Below, in pieces: positions 37,138-44,450 of a stretch of DNA of 64,000 nt. Each line of letters starts with the position of its first letter. Positions within the stretch are counted from its first letter, which is position 1. A program made the translations under genes and the position numbers. Under the pieces are notes generated by a model that was given only the letters and a program-made list of their open reading frames with translations, was not told the DNA's origin and ran no database searches. The stretch comes from Bacteroidota bacterium (GTDB lineage Bacteria; Bacteroidota; Bacteroidia; Chitinophagales; LD1): contig JAFDYQ010000003.1 of assembly GCA_018267365.1 (NCBI GenBank), forward strand, positions 1-64,000. The letters are read 5' to 3'.

Positions 37138-38115
37138 ATGTCACACGCATTCCGCACCGTTATTCCCCTGCCCAAGGTCCCTTTCACTATCAGCCACAGA
37201 GACAGGCTGGTGACTATCGGCTCGTGCTTCTCAGAGCATATCGGACGGTATTTCGCACAGTACCGGTATGATACAGACATCAATCCCTTCGGCCAGCAGT
37301 ACAATCCCGGCTCTATAGCGCGCGCCATAGACCGCCTGCTATCGGCGCAGCCCTATGGGCCTGACGAACTGATACTACAGGACGAGCGCTATCACTCTTA
37401 TGATCATCATGGCAGCTTCTCCCTGTCGGGAAAAGAACAGACAACTGCCGGTATCAATGAAAGGCTTCACGCCTCATCGGAGAAAATAAAGCAGGCCAGT
37501 GTGCTCTTCCTCACCTTTGGCACTGCCCATGTTTTCAAACTCAAAGGCACCGACCGCATCGTCTCAAACTGCCACAAAATACCCGCAAAGGAGTTTGACT
37601 TTGAAATGCTCACGACAGACGAGATAGTACTCCTGCTATCGCAAAGCCTCGATGCCCTCTGGCAGGTCAATCCTACTGTGAAAGTAGTCCTCACCGTCAG
37701 CCCCGTGCGCTACTTCGCCTTCGGTCATTTTGAAAACTCTGTGAGCAAAGGCCGCCTGCACGATGCCATCTGTCAGCTGTGTCAGAAATATGCGCAGTGT
37801 GTCTACTTTCCCGCCTACGAGATCGTGATGGACGAGCTGCGCGATTACCGCTTCTTTGCAGACGATATGCTGCATCCTAATCGGCTGGCGATAGGCTATG
37901 TGTGGGAGCAGCTGGTCAAAACCTTTATCCCTGCCAAAGATCAGGAACTGCTGCGGGAAATAGATGACATCACAGCTGCGGTCAATCACCGCGTCCGCCA
38001 TCCTGATAGCGAGGCACATCAGAAGTTTAAAGAGAAATATCTGGCCAAGATGAAGGCACTGGAGGAGAAGTATGGGTTTGATTTTCGAAGTGAGAAGAGT
38101 AAAATAAGTAGGTAA
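37138..38115 (+). CDS. GSCFA-domain protein
   Basis: A 325-residue protein with the family motif near the start (VTIGSCFSEHIGRYF, the GSCFA block), then NPFGQQYNPGSIARAI, LFLTFGTAHVFK and the late VLTVSPVRYF and DDMLHPNRLAIGYVWEQL with Asp-x-x-x-His. This matches the SGNH-hydrolase-like GSCFA family, common in Bacteroidota. The Ser of GSCF and the Asp/His of DDMLHPN would be a lipase/acetyl-esterase-type triad. The natural substrate is not known. The FRG gene starts only 4 bases after its stop. It is divergent from mdh. Confidence 0.85.
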   Translation: MSHAFRTVIPLPKVPFTISHRDRLVTIGSCFSEHIGRYFAQYRYDTDINPFGQQYNPGSIARAIDRLLSAQPYGPDELILQDERYHSYDHHGSFSLSGKEQTTAGINERLHASSEKIKQASVLFLTFGTAHVFKLKGTDRIVSNCHKIPAKEFDFEMLTTDEIVLLLSQSLDALWQVNPTVKVVLTVSPVRYFAFGHFENSVSKGRLHDAICQLCQKYAQCVYFPAYEIVMDELRDYRFFADDMLHPNRLAIGYVWEQLVKTFIPAKDQELLREIDDITAAVNHRVRHPDSEAHQKFKEKYLAKMKALEEKYGFDFRSEKSKISR

Positions 38116-38119
38116 AACG

Positions 38120-39070
38120 ATGGGGCATTCACTATTCTCGAGTTTTGCGGAAAAGGAACAATATTATTTTGTTACTACATTCATTGAAACTGAAGAACAG
38201 CTTGAAACTTTATGGATCGAACTTCTTGAAGTTAAAAAGCGAAAGGAGTTTATATTTCGAGGCGTGAAAGAAGCTAATTACAAGCTTTACAATTCTGCTC
38301 AACGCTATTTTTTAGATAATCAAGATACGAAGTTGTATAGCATTGATTATAATGTGTTCATCAAAAATAGCATTGATGCAGTTAGAAAATGGAACAACAG
38401 TACTGTTGAGCGTTATTTGAATCATAGGGGGATAGGCGACAATTGTGTAGCTTATCTAAGCTTGATGCAACATTTTGATGTTCCAACCCCATTTTTAGAT
38501 TTTTCATACAATCCCTTTGTCGCACTGTATTTTTCGTCTTTATCTAAATATGTAGGTAATGAGCAGGATATGGGCAATTATTCTTCTCTATATTTAGTGA
38601 GAAATCAACATCCTATATTGCAAAATGTACTAAATTATTTTCAACAGTTTTTGAAGGATTATGATGAGGGAAATGTTCCATATAGAGTATTAGATTTCCC
38701 CTTATTCCTATTATTTGATAGTAACAGCGATATTTTTAGAATCACCAATAACAAGAATATTATAAACCAAGAAGGAGTATTGTTTTTTAATAATCACTCA
38801 TTCCTACCTTTGGAAGAGTATTTCACTGTAACGAGTAAATATTCAAAGGCTTTAAAAGGGTGGGATGTGACTGATGGAGAGAATAAGTTGTTTGCCTGTT
38901 GGAACATTGCGAAGAAGTTGCACCCAATAATACAGTCACGACTCAAGAAAGACTGCTCAATCGACCACGATTTCTTATTTCCAGATTTTACTCATATTCG
39001 GCATGCATTCAATACTTCAGTCGAAAAATATAATTTAGAATTCCCTCCACCAAGTATCATGTGGAGATAG
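38120..39070 (+). CDS. FRG-domain protein, AT-rich
   Basis: A 316-residue protein with the FRG domain: the first element is FIFRGVKEANYKLYNSAQR (residues about 50-70), and the core element is YLSLMQHFDVPTPFLDFSYNPFVALYFSS (about 112-140), which matches the Tyr/His-Pro-Thr-LeuAsp-Pro-ALYF consensus. The rest is helical and unmarked. Function is unknown; FRG proteins are scattered among bacteria and phages and some lie in defence islands. The gene is clearly more AT-rich than both neighbours and uses AT-ending codons, so it was probably acquired. It is nonetheless packed tightly: 4 bases after the GSCFA gene, and its last 14 bases overlap the convergent GHMP kinase end. Confidence 0.85.
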   Translation: MGHSLFSSFAEKEQYYFVTTFIETEEQLETLWIELLEVKKRKEFIFRGVKEANYKLYNSAQRYFLDNQDTKLYSIDYNVFIKNSIDAVRKWNNSTVERYLNHRGIGDNCVAYLSLMQHFDVPTPFLDFSYNPFVALYFSSLSKYVGNEQDMGNYSSLYLVRNQHPILQNVLNYFQQFLKDYDEGNVPYRVLDFPLFLLFDSNSDIFRITNNKNIINQEGVLFFNNHSFLPLEEYFTVTSKYSKALKGWDVTDGENKLFACWNIAKKLHPIIQSRLKKDCSIDHDFLFPDFTHIRHAFNTSVEKYNLEFPPPSIMWR

Positions 39071-40001
39071 CCATCTTATCATACCGCATTACCACCGATA
39101 TATCCTTACGCTTCAGATAGGAGAGTAGCTCCTCTTCATCGCCCCTGTGCGTCATCAGCACAAAGTCACCGCCCCAGGCACCGAGAGATTTCACTTCGCC
39201 CCAGTAGTCGGAGAAGAGTTGTGATTTGATAGTAGGTGTATGGAGTGCCTCTGATACGATGGCCTCATGCTCGCGGATGATCTGCTCCATCTTGTCCAGT
39301 GTCTGGCTTTGCAGCATGCTGTCGGTGAGTTTTGTGAGCCATGTCACAGCGTCTTTATTGCCCTTGATACGGTCACGATAGGAGGCGATACTGGTAGAGG
39401 ATGTCACCTTTTTGCCCGTATAGGCAAAGTATAGCAGTTCTGCATACGGTGGGAGGAAGTGCACCTGCTCCCAGCTAGCTTTGCCATCTATCAGGGTGTA
39501 CACGATAGGCGTATCACTACCCGCCACCGCCACATCATAGCCCGAGCCGCCCATGGTAGCGTGCAGCAGTGCCACACCATCTACAGCTGCCCATGCAGAG
39601 AGACAGTAGACGAGTGTAGAACTGGTACCAAGGCCCCATTCATTAGGAAACTCCAGGCTGGTTTCTACGGCTATATCGTTATTGCCACCGAGAAAAGATG
39701 GGTTCATCAGCCGCGCCTGCTGCAGCATCTGTGAGAGGGTGCGGGATTCTTTGCTATCGGTATTGATACATTGCAGCGTTTGCTTGTCAAAGGTCAGGTG
39801 CAGCCAGGGTTGCTTGAGATGATCGAGTGCTACCCAGTAGAGCGTATTGCCCTCGCCGCTCAGTTCCTTCACCCGCAGGTGCTGGCCGAATTGTACGGGG
39901 ATGGTCAAGACCTTCGCCCCTTCCAAAGCAAAATACTCAGAGGTTAGCATTAGTTTGCCGTGGCCATAATAACTAGACTTGAGATGTGAGACTTGAGCCA
40001 T
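39057..40001 (-). CDS. GHMP kinase, GYDIA type (mevalonate-pathway kinase)
   Basis: A 314-residue GHMP-fold kinase. It has the N-terminal GHGKLMLTSEYFALEGAKVL, the phosphate loop WGLGTSSTLVYCLSAWA, and the family tag GGSGYDVAVAGSDTPIVY. The GYDIA subgroup is the usual Bacteroidota kinase found beside HMG-CoA reductase and is thought to phosphorylate mevalonate or phosphomevalonate. The first eight residues (MAQVSHLK) are encoded by a dispersed repeat, so the natural N-terminus may be around SSYYGHGK. It is 66 bases after the HMG-CoA reductase gene on the same strand, consistent with one mevalonate unit. Confidence 0.85.
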   Translation of the reverse strand: MAQVSHLKSSYYGHGKLMLTSEYFALEGAKVLTIPVQFGQHLRVKELSGEGNTLYWVALDHLKQPWLHLTFDKQTLQCINTDSKESRTLSQMLQQARLMNPSFLGGNNDIAVETSLEFPNEWGLGTSSTLVYCLSAWAAVDGVALLHATMGGSGYDVAVAGSDTPIVYTLIDGKASWEQVHFLPPYAELLYFAYTGKKVTSSTSIASYRDRIKGNKDAVTWLTKLTDSMLQSQTLDKMEQIIREHEAIVSEALHTPTIKSQLFSDYWGEVKSLGAWGGDFVLMTHRGDEEELLSYLKRKDISVVMRYDKMAIST

Positions 40002-40090
40002 GAGACTACTGCAAATGATGAAAACAAATTGCGACAGCTGAAATTGTATTTATCTCACGTCTCATGTCTAAAGTCTCTTGTCTGTTCTCA
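39973..40090. repeat. GAGACWTGAGAC-type repeats forming an inverted pair between HMGR and the GHMP kinase
   Basis: Two copies of a degenerate GAGAC-TTGAG-CATGAGAC repeat face each other at 39973-40009 and 40050-40090 with about 40 bases between. One arm supplies the first codons of the kinase frame and the other the last codons and stop of HMG-CoA reductase. The arms match over about 20 bases with few changes and could form a hairpin in the mRNA. Confidence 0.7.
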
Positions 40091-41417
40091 GAGTTTCAAG
40101 ATAGTCACGCACCGACGACACCGATATCGTCTTATCCTCAAAGTAGCCCCTCGCTTTTTCAGCCTCGGCATCTGTGGCCTGAAACTGTGCGAGGATATTG
40201 GTCAGGTGCATCTTCATGTGGCCCTTCTGTATGCCGGTAGTGGTCAGGGAGCGTACAGCGGCGAAGTTCTGCGCTAGACCTACGGTCACTATGATCGCCA
40301 TGAGTTCTTTCGCGTTGGGATTGCCGAGTAGCTCCAGTGAGCGCTTTGCCAACGGGTGTAGGGAGGTGAGGCCACCCACCGTACCGATAGCTATCGGCAT
40401 GGTCATGCCAAAGGTAAAAACGCCATTCTCCACCGTGCAGTCACTGAGGCTGCGGTACTGGCCATCACGGCTGGCATAGGTATGCGCGCAAGACTCCACC
40501 GCGCGGAAGTCATTACCCGTGGCGATCACCACGGAGTCTATACCGTTCATTATACCTTTATTATGCGTGGTAGCTCTGTATGGGTCTATGGTAGCGATCG
40601 TCACCGCCCTACGAAACTTCTCAGCAAACTCCTGCGCGCTCATCTTGCCACCCTCAAAAGTGCCGAGCTCTTCTATTCTACACGAGACCTCGCAGCGCAC
40701 TACGCAGTCAGGCGTATAGTTTGATAAGATGCACATCACGATCTCAATGTCTTTCTCCGTAGGAGTGAAGATCGGACTCTCGTCCATTAGGTCTTTTAGC
40801 AGTGCACCAAATTCCTCCAGGCAGGAGTTGATAAAGTTGGCACCCATAGAGTCAACGGTCTCAAAGTAGCCGCGTATCTGGTAGTAGTTTGGCTCGATGT
40901 GAGAGAAGTCTATCAGCTCGAGGTCTTTGACCCCGCCACCGCGCTCTTCCATCTTGGCCGTGATAGGCTTCACGCCCTCGATCAGCTTCGCCTTTATCTC
41001 TTTGAAGTAGGCTATAAATTTATCCTTGTCACCTTTATAGATGATATGCACCTGGCCTATCTTGATCGTAGAGAGGACAGTCGCTTTGAAGCCACCGCGT
41101 GTCAGCCAGAACTTGGCAGCATTGGATGCCGCTGCTACTACGGAACTCTCCTCTGTTACCATTGGCACGGCGTAGACCTTATCATTGATCTTGAAGTTAG
41201 GCGCGATACCAAACGGGATAGGGAAATTGGCGATCGTGTTCTCGCTGAAACCATCGAGTAGTTTCTGCGATTCGATATTGTCATGCCAGAAGCCGGCAAA
41301 CTCATTCAACACCTCGATAGGATTGGCGTAGAGGAAGTTCTTGGCTATCCACTTTATTTTATCGCGCTTGTTGAGCTTCGAGAAACCCGAAATGATCTGA
41401 CCTTCTTCCTCTGTCAT
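40068..41417 (-). CDS. Hydroxymethylglutaryl-CoA reductase, class II
   Basis: Reduces HMG-CoA to mevalonate, the committed step of isoprenoid supply by the mevalonate route. The 449 residues show class II (bacterial) order. The catalytic Glu is in VTEESSVVAAAS. The catalytic Lys is in ATTHNKGIMNGID and the Asp in ATGNDFRAVE. The Gly-rich MTMPIAIGTVGGLTSLHP follows, then the His in GIQKGHMKMHLTN. The N-terminal FSENTIANFPIPFGIAPNF is also diagnostic. It has no membrane anchor. Some databases call this type degradative, but the neighbours (kinase, squalene genes) argue for a biosynthetic role. The last residues (RTDKRL and the stop) lie in a dispersed repeat. Confidence 0.93.
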   Translation of the reverse strand: MTEEEGQIISGFSKLNKRDKIKWIAKNFLYANPIEVLNEFAGFWHDNIESQKLLDGFSENTIANFPIPFGIAPNFKINDKVYAVPMVTEESSVVAAASNAAKFWLTRGGFKATVLSTIKIGQVHIIYKGDKDKFIAYFKEIKAKLIEGVKPITAKMEERGGGVKDLELIDFSHIEPNYYQIRGYFETVDSMGANFINSCLEEFGALLKDLMDESPIFTPTEKDIEIVMCILSNYTPDCVVRCEVSCRIEELGTFEGGKMSAQEFAEKFRRAVTIATIDPYRATTHNKGIMNGIDSVVIATGNDFRAVESCAHTYASRDGQYRSLSDCTVENGVFTFGMTMPIAIGTVGGLTSLHPLAKRSLELLGNPNAKELMAIIVTVGLAQNFAAVRSLTTTGIQKGHMKMHLTNILAQFQATDAEAEKARGYFEDKTISVSSVRDYLETLRTDKRL

Positions 41418-41515
41418 GCCGCGCTAAAATAGGTTTTCACCCGCACACAGACAATTGGCTGAAAGCCAAATATGACGAGAATCGGTAGTCAGGAGTACTA
41501 TGCAGGCCAGTTTCA

Positions 41516-42886
41516 CTATGCGAAAACCTTTTCTGCCAGGCGGAATGTATAGCGGGTGACCAGCCCCGGACGCTGGCTCAGCACCAGTGGCGAGATAATG
41601 TGCACCGCGTTGCGGATCATGCGGTAGCTGCGGCTGATATTGGCCGCCGTAGGGTGGGGCAGGATGATCCTTTTGGCCCCGTGTGCGGCTACGGCAAAGA
41701 AATGCTGGATCAGTTTATTGCTGTCGCGGTTGATCGCAGAGAGTAGCGATAGGGGTACTTCAGCGTTTTGGCCACCCTGCTGAAGGTAGGTGTAGCAGGC
41801 TTCTTTCAGGTCGGGGTCGCTCATTACCTTATAAAGCGCATCGGCCAGGATATTGACGCTGGCATTGGCGGCGTAGCGTGTTTCATAGAAAGCAGCCACA
41901 GCCGTCTCTATATTTTCCTGCGTAAAGTTCTCTCTGATCGCTATGAGCCTGTCGGCAAGGTTGTGTACATCCGTGAGGGCTACGGTCATGCCGCCACCGG
42001 TGAGGGGATGGCGCATATTGAGGGAGTCACCTACAAGTACGGCCCCGGTTTTCAGTCGCGGATTGGCAGGTATCAGGTGGTTAGGCATCACGCGGAATTT
42101 GCCTTCTTCCACAGCCTTAAAATAAGACGGCTGTATCTCCTTTGGCATCTGCGCACCGATCGTTTCCCGCAGGTATTGCGTCAGCTCTTCGCCCTTGCGA
42201 GGTGCCTGTGCAGAGGGGAAATCGATCAGCACCCGCGTCTTCTCAGACGACACCGGATACACCAGCACCGGACTCGGCTCCGCCGCTATCACATGCCCGT
42301 GACCGGGAAATGGCAGCTCGCACTCATGCAGCAGCAAACCGAGAAAGTAGCTGCTCACCGTCTTGGTCGTATCAGACAGCTTCTCACGAAAGGCCGAGAA
42401 CATGCCATCACACACGATAGTCAGCGCGGCCTCTAGGGTAGCGGTGGTGTCGGCACCTTTAGGGATATATTGTACGCCGGATATAGTGCCATCAGTCTCC
42501 GTGAGGCTCACGGCATTGCCCTCCAGTACCGTGATATTTTGTTGTGATAAAAGCTCTTTGCGCAGTGCTTGTAGCAGTTTGCCATTGCGTAGGCCACGAC
42601 CAGTCTGCCCACCCGGATATTGGATAGAGAAATGCTGGTCACGCAGAAAGAGCGCATAGCCTGTGATCTCCTGTGCATCATAGCCCTCCAGCGCTTGGCC
42701 GAGGCCCATCTGCTCCAGCTGCGTCACACCGCCGGGTTGCATCAGTTCGCCTACTATGCGGTCCTGCTCACGCATATCCTTCTCCACTACCGCTACGCGG
42801 AAACCATGCCTGCCCAGATAGGCCGCTATGGTGGCACCAGCCACACCAGCGCCTATGATGCAAATGTCAAATCCCACCTCTCTCAT
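41516..42886 (-). CDS. Squalene epoxidase (squalene monooxygenase)
   Basis: An FAD monooxygenase that uses O2 to turn squalene into 2,3-oxidosqualene. In 456 residues it has the FAD dinucleotide motif Gly12-x-Gly14-x-x-Gly17 (CIIGAGVAGATIA), the epoxidase-specific DRIVGELMQPGG (residues 42-53), the DG-type motif CDGMFSAFR (159-167), and the signature GDSLNMRHPLTGGGMTVAL (about 286-304). The last is nearly the textbook squalene-epoxidase motif and sets it apart from UbiH/geranylgeranyl-reductase relatives. It lacks the eukaryotic N-terminal membrane anchor. It sits between squalene synthase and HMG-CoA reductase on one strand. Molecular oxygen is required, so the pathway is aerobic. Confidence 0.93.
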   Translation of the reverse strand: MREVGFDICIIGAGVAGATIAAYLGRHGFRVAVVEKDMREQDRIVGELMQPGGVTQLEQMGLGQALEGYDAQEITGYALFLRDQHFSIQYPGGQTGRGLRNGKLLQALRKELLSQQNITVLEGNAVSLTETDGTISGVQYIPKGADTTATLEAALTIVCDGMFSAFREKLSDTTKTVSSYFLGLLLHECELPFPGHGHVIAAEPSPVLVYPVSSEKTRVLIDFPSAQAPRKGEELTQYLRETIGAQMPKEIQPSYFKAVEEGKFRVMPNHLIPANPRLKTGAVLVGDSLNMRHPLTGGGMTVALTDVHNLADRLIAIRENFTQENIETAVAAFYETRYAANASVNILADALYKVMSDPDLKEACYTYLQQGGQNAEVPLSLLSAINRDSNKLIQHFFAVAAHGAKRIILPHPTAANISRSYRMIRNAVHIISPLVLSQRPGLVTRYTFRLAEKVFA

Positions 42887-42899
42887 CTGCCTTTGGCAT

Positions 42900-42924
42900 C
42901 TTCTCTCTCCAAAGGAGAGAGAAG
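42900..42924. repeat. Perfect 11-bp palindrome between squalene synthase and squalene epoxidase
   Basis: Arms CTTCTCTCTCC and GGAGAGAGAAG with an AAA loop, just upstream of the squalene epoxidase start. There is no T run, so it is unlikely to be a terminator. It resembles the small palindromic repeats common in Bacteroidota genomes. Confidence 0.75.
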
Positions 42925-42994
42925 AACTTTGTATATTGAATAAATCATTTTTACTACCGATACTTCGATATGTATATTGACTGACATTTGCATT

Positions 42995-43027
42995 GTCTCA
43001 TGTCTCTAGTCTCACATCTCATGTCTA
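42995..43027. repeat. GAGACATGAGAC-type repeat after the squalene synthase stop
   Basis: A third copy of the degenerate repeat (minus strand: AGACATGAGATGTGAGAC and on), beginning exactly at the squalene synthase TAG. It is of the same family as the copies at 39973-40090. Confidence 0.7.
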
Positions 43028-44227
43028 AAAAAGTACCGCCTTTTGCAGATCGATTTCTTCCAGCGGCTGCACCTTGCTTTTGTAGCGGATCTTGTGGAGA
43101 TTGGCTATGATGGTGTGGCAGCGCTCTTTGGTCAGGTCGTAGTGCGGGTCGTTCTTGTCCAGCTTTTTCAAGATGTCGTTGGCAAACTTCTCCATCACTT
43201 TGTGCACACTCTCCATGTCAGTCGTATGCAGCATCAGCACCGCGGCGATTCCCTTGCGGATCTTCACAACCTCGCGGTAGACGTCCGGGTTGTTATAGAT
43301 CTTGGCGAGGGTCGCTATGGCCATTACCTGTGGTATAGCGCAGAAGCGGAATACCTGCGGGTGACGTATAAGGCTCAGATAGTCAATGCAATCACCAACA
43401 TATTGTAACGCATCGGTTACCAGATCATTGAGGCATGCGCGGGACTCGGCAGAGGCTGGGTCCTGCATCAGTTCCTCCAGGCGGTGGGTGTACTTACCCC
43501 ATATTTCCTTTGGCCAGAAGCTGCGGCCGAGGCTGAGGTCTTCATAATAGTCACGGGTGATATTGGTCTTTTGCAGCAGCAGGCCCATAGAGTTAGAGAG
43601 CTTCAGTTGGTCTTTCAGCCCAGCACTCTCTATACCCGAGGCCGAGAAAAGACCAGACAGGCCGATACCCACGATACCCGCTACGTAGTGGCAGTAGTGG
43701 TCGTAGTCATGTAGCGTCACCAGCTTGCGCTCGGCAAAGTCTGCCATGCCGTTGCCCATCTTTTTGGTGCTTGCCAGTATTACCTGCTGGTAGTCTATCT
43801 TGAGGGATTTGAAGACACGTATCACCTTGTCAAAGTTGGCCAGCAGGACGCGGTAGTCGTCAGAGTCGCCCACGCCTTTGATCTGCCAGCCGTCCTCCAC
43901 ACACTTCGTGTGAAACTCGCGCAGCAGCGGCAGGCGCAGCTCGGCAGGGTAGAGCATATCATCCTCCACTGAGTCGAGACCGCGCAGGACGAGGTAGTAG
44001 ATGCAAACAGGGTCACGCAGCTCCACCGGCAGCTGATTGATCACGACGGCAAAGGAGCGGGATACTTTATTGAGCGCAGCGTAGCAGAAATCGCGGTCAC
44101 CAAGTTTTTCGGCCAGTACCTCCAGAGGCTCGTCGCTCTGGCGAATGTCAAAACCGCCAAATTTGAGGCGGAACATGGCTATGATCTCGTTTGGTCGGTG
44201 TGCTGATCTGATGAGGTCGCGTACCAT
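43025..44227 (-). CDS. Squalene synthase, eukaryote-like (FDFT1/ERG9 type)
   Basis: Joins two farnesyl-PP with NAD(P)H to give squalene. The 400-residue sequence is close to eukaryotic squalene synthases. It has FCYAALNKVSRSFAVVINQL, the first Asp-rich motif Asp85-SVE-DD (LRGLDSVEDDM), YCHYVAGIVGIGLSGLFSAS (about 177-196), the second Asp-rich motif RDYYED at 225-230 followed by GRSFWPKEIW, and FCAIPQVMAIATLA. The prokaryotic alternative for squalene (HpnCDE) looks very different. The C-terminal membrane anchor of eukaryotic enzymes is absent, so this one should be soluble or peripheral. It is divergent from the cyclase gene, with 223 bases between. Confidence 0.94.
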   Translation of the reverse strand: MVRDLIRSAHRPNEIIAMFRLKFGGFDIRQSDEPLEVLAEKLGDRDFCYAALNKVSRSFAVVINQLPVELRDPVCIYYLVLRGLDSVEDDMLYPAELRLPLLREFHTKCVEDGWQIKGVGDSDDYRVLLANFDKVIRVFKSLKIDYQQVILASTKKMGNGMADFAERKLVTLHDYDHYCHYVAGIVGIGLSGLFSASGIESAGLKDQLKLSNSMGLLLQKTNITRDYYEDLSLGRSFWPKEIWGKYTHRLEELMQDPASAESRACLNDLVTDALQYVGDCIDYLSLIRHPQVFRFCAIPQVMAIATLAKIYNNPDVYREVVKIRKGIAAVLMLHTTDMESVHKVMEKFANDILKKLDKNDPHYDLTKERCHTIIANLHKIRYKSKVQPLEEIDLQKAVLF

Positions 44228-44450
44228 TATTTTTTATTTTAGGGTTAAGTGAAATGCTTGTTTTTGTCAGTGAAATAGCTGTATCTTGCAAATGGTTAGT
44301 TTAAGTAAACGGCTATTTTGTATAAACCAAAGCTAATCTTTGTCGGTTGAACGAAGAAATTTTATCGGCAAAAAGATTTGAACATTAACTTTTCACAATG
44401 TCGCCTATTGAGCACCCCTTCATATACCATTGATATTGAAAAGCTTGAAT
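44228..44450. promoter_or_regulatory. Divergent control region of the squalene synthase and cyclase genes
   Basis: 223 AT-rich bases hold the promoters for both the leftward isoprenoid genes and the rightward cyclase. Partial TTTG / TAnnTTnn matches occur on both strands (for example a minus-strand TTTG with TACTTAAA 20 bases later), but none is good enough to place firmly. The shared region would allow joint control. Confidence 0.4.

Noticed and set aside
42900-42924. Palindrome as a transcription terminator
   Set aside because: No T run follows on either strand.
39973-43027. Repeats as a CRISPR array
   Set aside because: Copies are degenerate, short, without regular unique spacers and lie at gene ends; no cas genes in the window.
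44430-44450. TTG start of the cyclase seven codons upstream
   Set aside because: A normal ATG follows at 44451 and the extension is not typical of the family.
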